From positions 7,120,501 through 7,184,500 of the forward strand of contig CM067064.1 in the NCBI GenBank assembly GCA_033980235.1: a stretch of 64,000 bases of DNA. Reading direction: 5' to 3'. The stretch comes from Diadema setosum. Lineage: Eukaryota; Echinodermata; Echinoidea; Diadematoida; Diadematidae. Made by a program: the position numbers and the translations under genes. Below, piece by piece: positions 1 through 12,180 of the stretch (the stretch's first letter is position 1; the number at the start of each line of letters is the position of its first letter). The notes below the pieces were generated by a model. That model was not told where the DNA came from. It saw only the letters and a list, made by a program, of their open reading frames with translations, and did no database searches.

Positions 1-2
1 AG

Positions 3-2555
3 CTTAACTACCACCTCCATTCAGGGAAGCTAGAATTTCTGGCGTTGAAGTGGTCTGTGTGCGATAAATTTCGGGACTATCTCTACTATGCTCCATCATT
101 TGTTGTGTACACAGACAACAACCCCCTCACATACGTTATGTCCTCGGCAAAATTGAATGCCACAGGTCAGAGATGGGTGGCGGAATTGGCCGATTTCAAC
201 TTCACCATCAAGTACCGCCCAGGAAGGTCAAACACAGATGCAGACACCCTGTCCAGGATACCTTTGGACATGGAAAGGTACATGACCAAATGCTCCCAGG
301 AGGCCCCTGCTGGTCTCGCTGTGAAGGCCATCTTGCAAGCTGTAGAAGAGACACCCTTGACCCTGTTGGCTTCTGTGTGCACCAGCAACCAAGTGGATCC
401 TGAACCCAGTGAGAGAGGTATACAAGAGGTGACCACAGAAGACATGGTGGAGGCTCAGAAGAGTGATCCCTTGCTTGGACAGGTCAGGAAGTTGAAGGAG
501 CGAAACGAGATGCCAACCTCAGCAACCTGGAAGAGGGCGGCAAAAGAGATGCGACCCTTCCTCCGAGAGTTAAGCCAAATGAAGATCAACTCGGATGGGA
601 TCCTCTGTAGGGAAACGGCACAGCATATGCAGGTAGTTCTTCCCACCAAGTTCCGGGGCCGGGCGATCCAGGAAATCCACGAGAAGATGGGACATCTTGG
701 AACGGACCGTGTACTAGAACTTGCTAGACAGAGATTCTATTGGCCACATATGCAGCGTGAAGTGGAGCACCACATCAAAAACAAATGCAGCTGTGTGATC
801 AATAAGAAGCCTGCCCATCCACCCAAAGCACCGATGATACCGATCGTGACAACAGAACCGTTAGAGCTGATTTCCATTGATTTCCTCCACCTGGAAACAA
901 GCAAAGGTGGGTACGAGTACATCTTAGTGGTAGTGGACCACTTTACGAGATTCGCCCAAGCGTATGCCACCAGGAACAAAGCGGGTCAGACTGCAGCAGA
1001 CCGTATCTTCAACGATTTCGTCTTGAGGTTTGGTTTCCCCCGCCGCATCCTCCACGACCAGGGCAGGGAGTTTGAAAATCAGCTCTTCCATCACCTGCAA
1101 CAATTGTCCGGGGTACAGAACTCCCGCACCACCCCCTACCATCCCCAAGGGAATGGGAAGGCAGAGCGATTTAATCGTACCTTACTGGCGATGCTGAGGA
1201 CTCTGACCACAGAGCAGAAGGCAAACTGGAAGGAACACCTGAATAAAGTGGTCCATGCGTACAATTCCACCCGCAACGAGGCTACTGGCTATGCGCCCGC
1301 GTTCCTCATGTTTGGTCGCTCTCCCCGACTCCCTGTCGACCTTGTATTTGGGTTGAGCCCAAAGAGTACACAGCCGTGTAAAGACCACTCAACCTATGTT
1401 CAGAGGTGGAAGGAAGCTATGGCGGAAGCGTATGAGCTGGCAAGGAAGAACTCAAATGCAAGGGCTATGAGGGGGAAAACCCTTCATGACAAAAATCTCA
1501 GCCCCCTTCCACTGGAAGCTGGTGACCGAGTCCTTGTGAGGAACTTGCACCAAAGACCTGGTCCCCAGAAACTTCGGTCACATTGGGACGAAGAAATCTA
1601 CGTAGTAAAGAGAAGGATGTCCCCAGAAATGCCCGTGTACGAAGTGCACCCCGAGAAAAAGCCGGACAGAATCAAAGTACTCCATCGCAACCTCCTGTTC
1701 CCATGTGAGTACCTGCAGGGTAACAGTGACCCAAGACCTGCCACGAGACGAGATGCTGTCCGACCCCATCAACCTCACACAAGGAACACACTAGCACAGG
1801 GACAGGAAGGGCTAGAAGACGGGGACTCGGAGGATGACGAAGAGGTTGTGCTTGTCCCTGAAACTTCCGCACAGTTAATCGATGAACCTGCCCAGCGACA
1901 ACCTTACGCAAAGAGAGTCCCACCTTCAACCACCTCATCACAGGAGAGACATCCTGGGCCCCGTCCTGTGCCACAGAACCCAGAACCACCTCAACCCCGG
2001 ACCGTACCCACGGCTGCGGAGGAGCCACCCCGACCAGATCGAAGACCGTTTGTTCCACCACTGAGTAACCCATCAGTGTCCCTGCCTCAACAACACCACT
2101 CAGTGTCTCAAAACCCTCAGTTAACCTCACCACAAACTAACCCACTAACACCCCCAGCCATGCCTCAATACCAACAACAGCCAGCTGAGGTAATTAATTC
2201 TGATGCTACGCTGGCGAATAGTCCCCCTCCACTAATTCGCAGGAACCCCCCTCGCGCCAGGCATCCACCTCCAATGTTTACATATGCACATCTTGGGCAA
2301 CCGCACCAAGGACATCCAGACGGGGCCATGAACTACCTTGCCGCAACGCAGAGGATGGTCCCACCCCATTGGGAGGAACAGCAGCCGCCATACCAATTCC
2401 AGCAGAGTCCAGTGCCACCGTGGGGTATGAGGGCAGCACCCCACTACCTACGAGGAAATGAATCGGTTTGGTATGGACAAGCCTACACCCAGGAACGAGA
2501 AGGCTTAGCCGAAACCTGGCCAGCCCCATCCAGTCAGACCTGGGACGCTAGATAG
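3..2555 (+). CDS. pol: Ty3/gypsy-like retrotransposon Pol, 3' part (RNase H end + integrase), cut by window edge
   Basis: The frame is open from base 3, so the left end is the window edge and not a start; the first in-frame ATG is not the true beginning. About the first 80 codons are the end of a reverse-transcriptase-linked RNase H (motifs YTDNNPLTYV and DADTLSR). An HHCC zinc-binding region follows (HEKMGH near residue 212, CSC near 246), then an integrase core with the DD35E triad: D of SIDFLHL, D of HDQGREF and E of GKAERFN, with exactly 35 residues between the second D and the E. A basic region (AGDRVLVRNL) and a Pro/Gln-rich tail of about 250 residues close the protein. The integrase would join element DNA into the host genome in the nucleus. 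No stop or frameshift breaks the 850 or so codons, which suggests a young copy. Family assignment is firm; the clade within Ty3/gypsy is not determined. Confidence 0.93.
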   Translation, partial: LNYHLHSGKLEFLALKWSVCDKFRDYLYYAPSFVVYTDNNPLTYVMSSAKLNATGQRWVAELADFNFTIKYRPGRSNTDADTLSRIPLDMERYMTKCSQEAPAGLAVKAILQAVEETPLTLLASVCTSNQVDPEPSERGIQEVTTEDMVEAQKSDPLLGQVRKLKERNEMPTSATWKRAAKEMRPFLRELSQMKINSDGILCRETAQHMQVVLPTKFRGRAIQEIHEKMGHLGTDRVLELARQRFYWPHMQREVEHHIKNKCSCVINKKPAHPPKAPMIPIVTTEPLELISIDFLHLETSKGGYEYILVVVDHFTRFAQAYATRNKAGQTAADRIFNDFVLRFGFPRRILHDQGREFENQLFHHLQQLSGVQNSRTTPYHPQGNGKAERFNRTLLAMLRTLTTEQKANWKEHLNKVVHAYNSTRNEATGYAPAFLMFGRSPRLPVDLVFGLSPKSTQPCKDHSTYVQRWKEAMAEAYELARKNSNARAMRGKTLHDKNLSPLPLEAGDRVLVRNLHQRPGPQKLRSHWDEEIYVVKRRMSPEMPVYEVHPEKKPDRIKVLHRNLLFPCEYLQGNSDPRPATRRDAVRPHQPHTRNTLAQGQEGLEDGDSEDDEEVVLVPETSAQLIDEPAQRQPYAKRVPPSTTSSQERHPGPRPVPQNPEPPQPRTVPTAAEEPPRPDRRPFVPPLSNPSVSLPQQHHSVSQNPQLTSPQTNPLTPPAMPQYQQQPAEVINSDATLANSPPPLIRRNPPRARHPPPMFTYAHLGQPHQGHPDGAMNYLAATQRMVPPHWEEQQPPYQFQQSPVPPWGMRAAPHYLRGNESVWYGQAYTQEREGLAETWPAPSSQTWDAR

Positions 2556-3139
2556 CTATGATTATTTTAAGTTTTAATTGATGATCTAAGGCATGCATAT
2601 TTTAGTTGCATGCAAGTATATACACTGTATGTAAGATTGCCTGCTAAGACACCACTGTACCAGGGACAATCAAATTCAAGTTTTAGACTGAACAGTCGTC
2701 GCTTTATGCAACCGGACGGCACCTTAGGAGAATAGAATGTGAGAAATGAAGTTACTAGTATCGGTAGCAATCCTACCGGGTGACAAAACGTCTTGGTGAA
2801 AGATGGAAAATCCACCTCGTGTAATAGGGATGGCCACTCTATTACATGAACTCTAAGTCGGGAAGATCCCAAAGGGAAAGACGTTTGAGTCATTGCGAGC
2901 TAGATTCCAGCCGTCATGGGACGCTTTGTGGTAAACTATATTTAAGTAATACATGTTTACACCAACTGCCCTTGGTAAAGGAATGCACCATCGGACTGTG
3001 CTGTGGGATGAAAATTTGGGGATAATTAGTATTTCGTAGATAATGGTACATGTATTAGAAAAGAATTATTTCAGGACTAAGATGTAGAATAAGATAAGGA
3101 TTAAGAATTTGCTTAACCTTACGCGTGGGCCTCTTAGTT
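2556..3139 (+). other. Non-coding 3' region of the retrotransposon
   Basis: About 580 bases between the pol stop codon and the polypurine tract. No ORF of note and no tandem repeat is seen. No env-like gene is present on this side. Confidence 0.5.
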
Positions 3140-3149
3140 GGGGGGAGAG
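3140..3149 (+). promoter_or_regulatory. Candidate polypurine tract (plus-strand primer)
   Basis: The run GGGGGGAGAG lies immediately before TGTGGGCAAGCCCACA, which starts with the TG expected of an LTR. In LTR retrotransposons the polypurine tract abuts the 3' LTR, so this places the LTR start at 3150. The 5' LTR is outside the window, so the boundary cannot be confirmed here. Confidence 0.6.
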
Positions 3150-3283
3150 TGTGGGCAAGCCCACATATTGCTAAGATATTAGCAAGAGGTAACCCCTCCA
3201 GAGATTGACCCTGGCACCCCATCTTCGAATGGAAGAGTCCAACACTTTCTTTAGGGTTGTTATCTCCTCTGCGGGGTGAAAGC

Positions 3284-3341
3284 ATTCAAGACTTGCTTTT
3301 CACCACAAGAAGTCTGCCATCTCTCTCTCTCCATCTAAGGT
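3284..3341 (+). repeat. 58-bp perfect direct repeat, copy 1, with splice-donor-like end
   Basis: Identical to 5512-5569. This copy ends CTAAG followed by GTGAGT, a strong splice-donor match. It could be part of an LTR leader that is spliced in genomic RNA; that role is inference. Confidence 0.75.
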
Positions 3342-5511
3342 GAGTTCAAACATTTTATGGTATATTTGCTACAGTTACTTGGTAAAGATTTTAATAGTGT
3401 GCAACTAATATCATCAGAAGTAGACATTTTATCCTGAGTAGATGCTATTGAAGGTATACAAAAGAATGGATTCCAAGAGAGCGTTCTACGCAGGTTACAA
3501 AAGTTGAGACAAAAATGGCAAGCCTGAGAAATTCTACAAATTCGATAAATGCAGCCGAGTTGGCCATTACCAATATAGTTTCATTGTGAATAGCCAGCAG
3601 ATTCATTGCTTTAAAAATGGACCACTTGGTCAGTTAAGCTCTACGTGTCTTGCGATTGTCTCATGAAAATAATGTCCTTGGTTATATTGTATACTCTGTA
3701 AATTGACGAAGGAAACGGGACAATTATGTCAGTTATCCAATATGTTTCACAAACTATCCAATAACTCAGTAAAGCTAAAACTACAGGGTATATAGTGTTG
3801 CATATTGTCATAAGAAAAATGCAGTACTCCATGAGGCGTACAGGAGGGTATATAATGTGGGCCTGTTCAATAATAATTTTATTCTAGAAAATCTTGCGAG
3901 TGTTATGTGTGTCTGTGCATGTAGTGATGGTATGCATGTGGCTAGTGTAATGATGTGGCTCAATGTGCACTGCAATGTCAGGACATAATTATAAGATTGT
4001 AGAATTAGACGCTGTAGTGAAGAAAAGTCAGTGTACGCTTCATTCTAACAGACCCCATCAAGACAAAGAAATCTCAGTGGTCTCCAAAGAAAGGTACGCA
4101 GTGGAAAAAAATAACAGTTTGATGGGCTAGGGGTACTTTCACACGGGAAGACTAACACACCACATGAGACAGCGTATGCGGGAATGTCCCTCGAGGGAAT
4201 TTGTTGAGACTGGTGTTGAATGTTATGTGTGTGTAGTGTAGATACTGTGTGCCATAATTTGACAATCCAGGTTGAGGGATGAGTAATAGATGACTGTCTC
4301 ACACAATTCTAAGTTAGATACTCCTCTTTAAGTTTTGAAGTGTTACAGTATATATATGATAATACAGGATTGTATTTTCGCTAATGAAATTGAGTTGTGT
4401 GTTGTGGGTGTCAGCAGAAATAAGTAGGGTTATCATTAGGTATACGAGTTTGATGGGGGAGACGGAACTAGAATTAGAGTGTGAACACTCCTCCCACTGC
4501 CGGAGTGAAAACCACCGGTATGCACACCAGCGAGCCAGTGGTTCTCGCTCCAGCCCTGTGGTCGGATGTTGATGTGATGTGGTCACTCCTCTCCTGTCTC
4601 TCGCCAAGGTTGAGATAACTCTGTACCTCGGCAGTGTAGATAGCTTGCTACTTTCTTCCCCTGCCTAAACAAAGTCTTTGTTTTAAGTTTTGGACACCAC
4701 TTGGGAAAGTGAGAGAGTTTATCTCCTCCTTTTGAGGAGCCATCTCGAAGAGTGCTGGGAAAAAGAGAGGAGATGTTTTATTTTATTTTTAGTTCAGGAA
4801 GACAAGTTAGAAAAGAACCAGTCAGTGCAGATTGGTAGTAGGAATTTACAACAAATGTCAGTGTTATTATATGTAGCCTGAAAGAATCCAGTCATTTGAG
4901 TCATCAAATTGTTTTGAAGTGAGAAGGAATAAGTTTAAGGGCTATGTCCATATGGATTTTTATTTGTTTTGGAACAGACTGGCTTAGACAAAAGAACAAA
5001 CATTTTTAATTAGTTACATAAGGAGTGGGCAGGATAAATTGATTGGAATAATGTTGAAGTTAGATTAAGTGAGTTGTAATTTTATGACTAATCATGATTT
5101 GTTTATTTGTAGCGCCGATGAATTATAGGCATTGATATGGATGTAACATAGAACTGCATTCTTACCTATCACACAGCTCTAGGGGATGTAATCGGTAATA
5201 GAGATAGGAAAGGGATCAGTGAGAGATTATGTTATAAATCACATACCTAATGAGTAACCTCTTTACAGCTAAATAAAGAAGGGTGTATTAATTTAGTTGT
5301 TTACAGCTGGGAATAGGGTAGGCAGACAAATAACAGAGTATATCACATAAATGAGCAGTTCTCATTCGTAATTACAGGCTGGCAGCACTAAGCAGATGTT
5401 GTGTAAACACGGTGTGCTGACATAGAGCCGTAATTGTTGTACATGATTTTGTTTTTAAGTTGTTTGTGTTTTATCATTTGAGTATTCATCTGGTCATTAA
5501 CGGAATAAAAG

Positions 5512-5569
5512 ATTCAAGACTTGCTTTTCACCACAAGAAGTCTGCCATCTCTCTCTCTCCATCTAAGGT
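5512..5569 (+). repeat. 58-bp perfect direct repeat, copy 2, downstream of AATAAA
   Basis: Identical to 3284-3341, but the following bases are GTCTAC, so the donor consensus of copy 1 is lost. It lies 3 bases after an AATAAA signal (5504-5509). Confidence 0.75.
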
Positions 5570-5598
5570 CTACGAGTGCGAATGAGCGAGAGGTGGGC

Positions 5599-5601
<3 letters not shown>

Positions 5602-5645
<44 letters not shown>
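5602..5645. repeat. (TA)n microsatellite
   Basis: About 22 uninterrupted TA units adjoining the probable LTR end. Confidence 0.95.
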
Positions 5646-5650
<5 letters not shown>

Positions 5651-7148
5651 AAAAAGTACTTAGCCCCCTCGGCTGCCGGACTATAGCATTCATTTCAGTA
5701 TTGCCCTGCTGCATCATTTTGCAGTAACCACTACATTATAGGTTACACAGAACATTATTTCCATTTAAAATTGCCCTTTTCTAAAATTAGGCCCCAAACA
5801 ATCACCTCTCCTCCAATTAATTTGACACAAGAAAATTACCACTCCCATTTAAATTTTCTAACATCGTTTGTTATTTCAGTCGAAAAAAACTCATATTCTG
5901 TGAACATAATAAATAACGGGTATCAACGAAGTCTTCGAAATCACAGTGATTAATTATTCGTTTCTTTGTAATGATCTCGGTATTCCCGAGCCGCTCAGAG
6001 CCGATAATACATTAACCATCTTTTTTTTTGTCTTGTCCCTTTGTTTACTTGCTTGTTTGCTTGCTTACTTTGCGGTCGTGCTGGTCATCCAAGGCTAACG
6101 CTCAGAGATCCCCATTTCTACATTCTGTCTAGGAATGTAATCGTGAAAAGCTTGCTTGCTTCACATATGATAATGATGATTATGTGAATAATGATGATAT
6201 TAATAATGATAATGATAATGATAATAATAACAATAATAATAATGATGAATAAATAAATACATAAATAAATACAAATAATGGTGCCTATACTTGCACAGGG
6301 CGCAGGTCTACTTTTTTCGATGGCGTTTCAAGAAATATAAATGAATTCAAATATCATACATGTTCAAACAAGAAAACACAGAAGAAGAAGAAAATGACAA
6401 GCAACAAACAACCACAGATACCAGATAAAGATTGCAATCGTTCCGAACATTACATATTGCAGTTATGGTCCTCATTGTGAGGGGAACAGATACGTTTTAA
6501 GTTTGGATTTCAACATTTTATAGATGACAGTAATAGAGTAGGTATACGGGGAAAAGGGTATGAACCGAATGATGTACTACAATGTAATAAGTTTTTGTGA
6601 CATCTTTGTGTTTTTTTTTTTTTTGGGGAATATTACACAATAGCGAATTCGAAAAACCCAACCGAGAAGAAGACAAAGAATGATTGTGTAAGGATTTTTG
6701 TATTTTATAACTTTCTTCTTCTACTGCGCCTTGAGCACGTTAACTATGTGGAACTGGCGCATTGTTAAGTACCCTGTATTATTATTATTATAAGCATAAC
6801 AGCCATGGGCGTAAATTCCCCCTGTAATGGAGGCGGGGGGGGGGATGGTCTGTACATAATTTTATTACATAAAAGAAATGTTACCATTTTATTGAATTTA
6901 ATTGGGCACTATTCAGGGCCGCTCCACATTTTTGAAAGGTTGGGTGGGGGGGGGGGGGTCAAAATTACCTTTCAATGAAGAAGAAAGGAAATCAAAAGAC
7001 AAGAGAAACAACAACAAAAAAATTCTTCATACTGACAAGCAAAAACAAACAAACAAAAACAAGAACAAAAAGACTACATATTTTTGCTGCCACTTCCCTT
7101 CCACTTTATAATAAATGCAAAAGAATGGGACATTCGCTCCCTGTAAAG

Positions 7149-7179
<31 letters not shown>

Positions 7180-7790
7180 GGGGGGGGGGTAATCAAGCTT
7201 CTCCCCCTCCAAAAACAAAAACAAAAACAAAAAACAAAAGGGTGCGCCGGTCAGGTTATTGGCTTGTAACCGTGGTAATGGAGACTATCGCCGATCATCC
7301 CCCCCCCCCCCGTACGGATTTATGCCGTTGATATCAGCTGCAGATTTTGATCCAACAACAACAACATCAAAAAAGAAGAATCGCATATTTGAAACTTAAA
7401 TAACCCAACTGATATCTAACATTCCGCTGAATTTCAGCTGTATGACTTCGATATGAGATTTCGTGATCGACTATCACACATAAGTTACGGGCTGTTTTTG
7501 ATGAAGTATACAAGTGCTAGAGACAGGACCGATATGGACATAACATCATTAATGATCGAATTTACTTAACATATGATTCTGAAAACCAATAACTGAACAT
7601 TTATCATCATTCAGTTTAGGCCACATAAAAGAAGGCTCCATATTGTGTTAAAGATGTTCTGATATACTATAGTACATGAATGTCTTATATCGGAGAACGT
7701 GGATACAGCTGCTAACGTCTTTCACGTTGAGTGAGATATTCAACCAGGATGTAAAGGCCCTAAAGTTATCCAGGGGATTTCTTTTTCTGA
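5646..7790. other. Intergenic, low-complexity rich, no gene seen
   Basis: Contains AAT/GAT-rich runs (about 6170-6260), T and G homopolymers near 6608 and 6945, (GT)n at 7148-7173 running into a G tract at 7175-7189, and A-rich runs near 7207-7238. ORFs here are made of these runs and resemble no protein I recognise. Confidence 0.6.
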
Positions 7791-7888
7791 GGGGAGGGGG
7801 GGAGGGCAAGTAATGGGGGAGTGGGGTATTCCGGGTGGTAGTTATCCGGGGGTATAGTTTTCCAGGGGGGTAGTTATCCGGGGGGTAA
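7791..7888. repeat. Minisatellite, left remnant (GGGGTAGTTATCC-type)
   Basis: Degenerate 13-15 bp units such as GGGGGTAGTTATCC. The same array in the same orientation resumes at 14602, so the 6.7 kb between is an insertion. Bases 7886-7888 (TAA) are the left target-site copy. Confidence 0.75.
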
Positions 7889-8949
7889 TAGTCTAGCAGC
7901 CAGAAAGGGTCCCCGTGCACCCCCCCCCCCCCCCTAAAACAAAATTCTACGATATGTTCGAAGATCGTCAGAACCTGTATTTTCCGAATACGGTTGTCGC
8001 CAGCGGAAAAAAAAAGGTTGCGCGCGCGTCTTATTTGCATATTTCTAAGATGGCCGCCGCCCGTTGCTAGGAGACGGATTATTTTTGAATAACTTTATTT
8101 AGGAATAACAAATTACCATAAAAATGGTATCATTTTGAAGAGAATTAAATTTCCTACAAGCTGATACCACATTTGATGGGATAAATAGTTGTTGTCATGA
8201 AATATTAAGGAGGAATTATGTTTTTTAGCATGTTTCTAAAAAGATACGGAATTTGGTTATAATGTTCTTTTCCATACATCTAATATGCATTTACAAATAA
8301 CATTTGAAATTTCCTATAATTATCCCCCAAACATAGCTATTATCATGTGAAAACGGCTTTCCAATACACCAATTCCTTTAAAAGTTACACGACATTAAAG
8401 GGGATAAGGTTCAATAGGTTTTACAGCAATATTTAAGGGTTATAATGTCTCCGCGCGCAATTGCGTAGGTTCTGTATGTGGGGTTTGTTGTAGATCACTG
8501 CTATCTATTGATCAAATCTCATCGAAATCGGTGAAGAAAGAAAGAAAAATTACACTTTCTATTCCTTATATGAAATATTTTTTTTTTCTATTCTGTGTTA
8601 CCAAACTCCCATATGAACAGTTTCTTGTCTTTTTGGATTCCCTCCAAAATCACAACTTATCTGATATTAAAAAGTTAAAGAAAAAAATTTGACGTGACAG
8701 TTTCCTCTTATTGGAAGATTAAAGTGAAAAAAAAGAAGAATCTTATGCTAAAAGCCCTAAGAAATAAAGAACTCGTTAAATGGCCTTTCAGAGCTTAAAA
8801 TGAAACATGGCTATCTTATTTTTTCATAACAAAACGAAGGGAAGTATCTGTGTAGTTCATGTCGGCCCATACTGGGTTGCTATTCTTCAGAAATGGTCCC
8901 CGTGCACCCCCCCCCCCCAAAAAAAAAAAAAAAAAAAAAAAATCTACGA
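7889..8949 (+). repeat. Left inverted arm
   Basis: Inverse of 14601-13114 once the MITE at 13722-14227 is ignored. It includes C runs at about 7920 and 8908 and carries an uninterrupted TTAA at 8378-8381, the empty site for the MITE in the other arm. Confidence 0.85.
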
Positions 8950-9440
8950 TGTGTTCGAAGATCGTCAGAACCTGTATTTTGCGAATCTGCTTGTCGCCAG
9001 CGGAAAAAAGGGTTGCGCGTTCGTCTAATTTGCATACTTCTAAGATGGCCGCCGCCCGTTGCTAGGATACGGATTATTTTTGAATAACTTTAGTTAAGAA
9101 TATCAAATTACCATAAAAATTGTATCATATCAAAGAGAATTAGATTTCCTACAAGTTAATACCCCGTTTTATGTAATAAATAGTTGTTGTTATGAAATAC
9201 TAAGGAAGGAAGGATTTTTTTTATACATTTTTTCCCAAGAAATAAGATTTCAGTAATGTTTTTTCCATACATTTAATTTCTGTTTACAAATAACATCGGA
9301 ATTTTCCTTAAGTTAAACCCCATAAATAAGTATTATTCTGTGAAAGCGGCTATTCAATACACCAATTTCTTAAATAGTTACACGACATTAAAGGGAAAAG
9401 GTTCAATACGGTTATACAGAAATTTAAGGGTAATGTCGAC
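8892..9440 (+). repeat. Second, direct copy of the first ~550 bases of the left arm
   Basis: From GGTCCCCGTGCACCCC onward it parallels 7905-8460 with many substitutions, including the GATCGTCAGAACCTGTATTT block. It overlaps the end of the left arm. The right arm has no matching second copy. Confidence 0.75.
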
Positions 9441-11150
9441 GGCCGCACTTGCGTAACGCGTGTAATACTATAATAATCATTGCAAGTATGAGACCCTATC
9501 ACTTCTTACATCCAAATTATTGATTAAATATCATTAAATCTTGTGGAATATGAAAACAAATTAAAAATTTTTATTCGCTATCACCTTTGATCTACTCAGC
9601 TTCACTTTTAGTTTACGTCTTTTTTCATCAAAATATTAATCAAACTTCTCTTCATCAACTCTCATTCTTCTGATCATCTTCACACACATACTCACACCTC
9701 CAGTATCGCACACAGGCATTCATGCAGGGGAAATGAGCTCAGTCATGAATTTCGTGAATTTATTCAATACGCCATTAATGCATTCATGGAACATCAAACT
9801 CGAATGCTTTATTTAGATGTCGAAATAAGAGTTACATGTATACCGCACAAGCGAAATATTTCTCACCATGCTCTAGCATGAAATCAATTTATTTTTTTAA
9901 GATAAGATCGCACATACGTGTTCTCATTCTTTGGTGGTTCGCCTGATGGTTTTTAAACATATTGCTCATACGTTTATTATTGCCAAGAAACTAATAGATA
10001 GATTACAAATACCAAGGAATGGCATTGATAAAAACGAATAGTTGCAAGTCAAATCCAGTCGCTTTCAAATTCTGTGTTTTTTTTTATAAAAAATGATTTC
10101 ATGCACTTAACTTTATTACATGGGTTGATTTAAATGCAATACAACGTAAACTTGGTTGTTAAATCCGTTAGGAGTGACTAATAATCAATATTATACAAAA
10201 ATGAGAGAGAGAGAAAAAAAAATGTTATGGTTAAGTAGACCTTAATGCATGGATCTATAAAACATGAGGGAAATGTCTGAGGGAACATTAATTATGCATG
10301 CGTGTATGTATGTATGTGTGCATGTATATACTATAACTATGTATATATAATATATCTATATATATATATCACGTTTATATTTATGCATGTTTGTATACTT
10401 TTGTGTTGTGTGTGTTTGTGTTCAAGGATGTATGTGTATGACTAATGTGTTAAACATTAGACATATTCAGAGTGTAAATGTTTAACCACAACGAATACAA
10501 TATATTCATGTTTTCCACAGAAATTAGTTGCTAAAATGATTTGAAGTGTATCTGCTATAGGCGCATCTGACGTGCAATCCACTTTTAGAGCGCATGTAAG
10601 TTCCGCTGGAATAACATTTTAACTCATGCATGAATTAAATACACCATCCAATGTTTTCAGATATCCATGCCCTACTCGTCCGCCGGTCCTTTTTAGATAG
10701 AGTAACTATAAATGTGCATTATCGATACCCAAAAGATTATTGACATTGCACGTTAAACACTTTCACTAGGTTGCCATTTGTCGCGAGTCTCGATATGCTA
10801 ATACATGTATACTATCTACCACAAATCGATTCTTAGTCTACGAGTGACCGTGGTGATCTTATCATGGCTTATCACATCTTGAGGTCTATGGTGGTAATCG
10901 TGTTGATCGTAGAAGAATTATTGGACTGTTCGAAAAATTACTACGATCAACACAATGTCTTTGACTGACATCAAGATTTGATTATCTGATGATCAGCACG
11001 ATTAGTCCCCGAGTAAGACCACGATTTCGGGCGAATCGAGAAAGTGGACCCAGCTTAGTGAATTCCACGAGAGTGGTAACGTACCGTAAGGATAATCAAC
11101 ACGACAGTTTCAATACCGTACATATCAATATTTACATATCTTCAAAGATT
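9441..11150. other. Core of the large transposon, no gene or clear repeat seen
   Basis: AT-rich sequence with short TA and TG-rich tracts near 10295-10450. No ORF above about 60 codons that looks coding. Confidence 0.5.
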
Positions 11151-11184
11151 ACTTCACCTATGTAATCTAGATTCTTTTGTATGC

Positions 11185-12180
11185 CTCCGCCAAGAAGTGG
11201 TGCCGGAGGCATTATGTTTTCGGGTTGTCCGTCCTTCCGTCCGTCCTTCTCTCCGTCCGTAATGAATTTTGCGGACAGCGTAACAAAAAAAACAAAACAA
11301 AAAAAAACAAAAAAAAAACCCCCTGAAATTTGGCATGTATGTGTATTGGGGTGAAATTCTGCCTATCAACTTTTGGGTGCACATGCCCAAGGTCAAAAGT
11401 CAAAAGGTCGAGGTCAAATGCTTAAAATTTCACTATTTCCCTCATTTCTCTGCAATGTCTAAAGATATTTTCTTGAAACTTAGTGTATACAGGTATTACC
11501 CAATTAAAATTCACTGGTAAAAGTTTGGGGTGATAAGGTTAAGGTCAAATGTGAAAAGGTCAAGTGAAAATGTTAAAATTTTACTTTTTTTTCTCTGTAT
11601 CTTGGATATTGTTCAAGGTATCTTCATGGAACATAGTATATATTATGCATGTACTGACTGGAAGTGATTATCTAGGGAATTTGGGGTTCATGGGGTCAAA
11701 GGTCAAGGGCAACACTTCAAAATTTTACTATTTCCCTCATATTTATGCAATGCCAGCAGGACTTTTTTTTTAAAACTTGGTGTATGCATGTATAACCCAA
11801 AATAGAGATTCTCTGGCAATTTCTTTTTTTTTTTTTTGCCAAAAAGGTCAAAGATCAAAGATCAAGAGAAGGTGCTGAACTTGCTTCTTCCTCCATGTCT
11901 CGGAAGTGGCTCATGGCATCTTGAAACTTAGTACATATTTATGCATGTTCTGCCTGCCAGTGATTCTCTTATGAATTTTAGGGTCAAAGGCCAGATGAAA
12001 ATGGTAACAATTTTCTACACAATACAAAAATTGCAATTTTTCTCCATACCTTGAAAATTACTTAATGCATAAACTTATGAAAGGGCCAAAGTCAATTAAA
12101 GTCCTAAAATACCCAAATACATGCTCTCCTATTCATCCAATTAGACCTAGGTCAAGGAAGGTGACCATTTTGAATTTTGA
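11185..12180 (+). repeat. Repeat family with CCTCCGCC...GGAGGC head and AGGTCA-rich units
   Basis: It starts with the short inverted pair GCCTCCGCC/GCCGGAGGC, then CCGTCC repeats (11228-11260), then roughly 150-250 bp units that each carry 'gaaacttagt' and AGGTCA-type hexamers. Three sites have hexamers spaced by one base (DR1): 11693-11705, 11845-11864 (three half-sites) and 11981-11993. I recognise the head as a recurrent motif of marine invertebrate genomes but cannot name the family. Confidence 0.6.

Larger units (their letters stand above)
3150..5602 (+). repeat. Probable 3' LTR of the Ty3/gypsy-like element (boundaries tentative)
   Basis: It starts TGTGGGC right after the polypurine tract. 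A possible end is GTGGGCTACA at 5593-5602, just before a (TA)n run, giving roughly matching termini and a length near 2.45 kb, which is long for such an LTR. AATAAA at 5504-5509 would serve as a poly(A) signal. A 58-bp segment occurs identically at 3284-3341 and 5512-5569, so the real LTR could instead be much shorter (ending near 3345), with the rest being a second insertion or a duplication. Confidence 0.4.
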
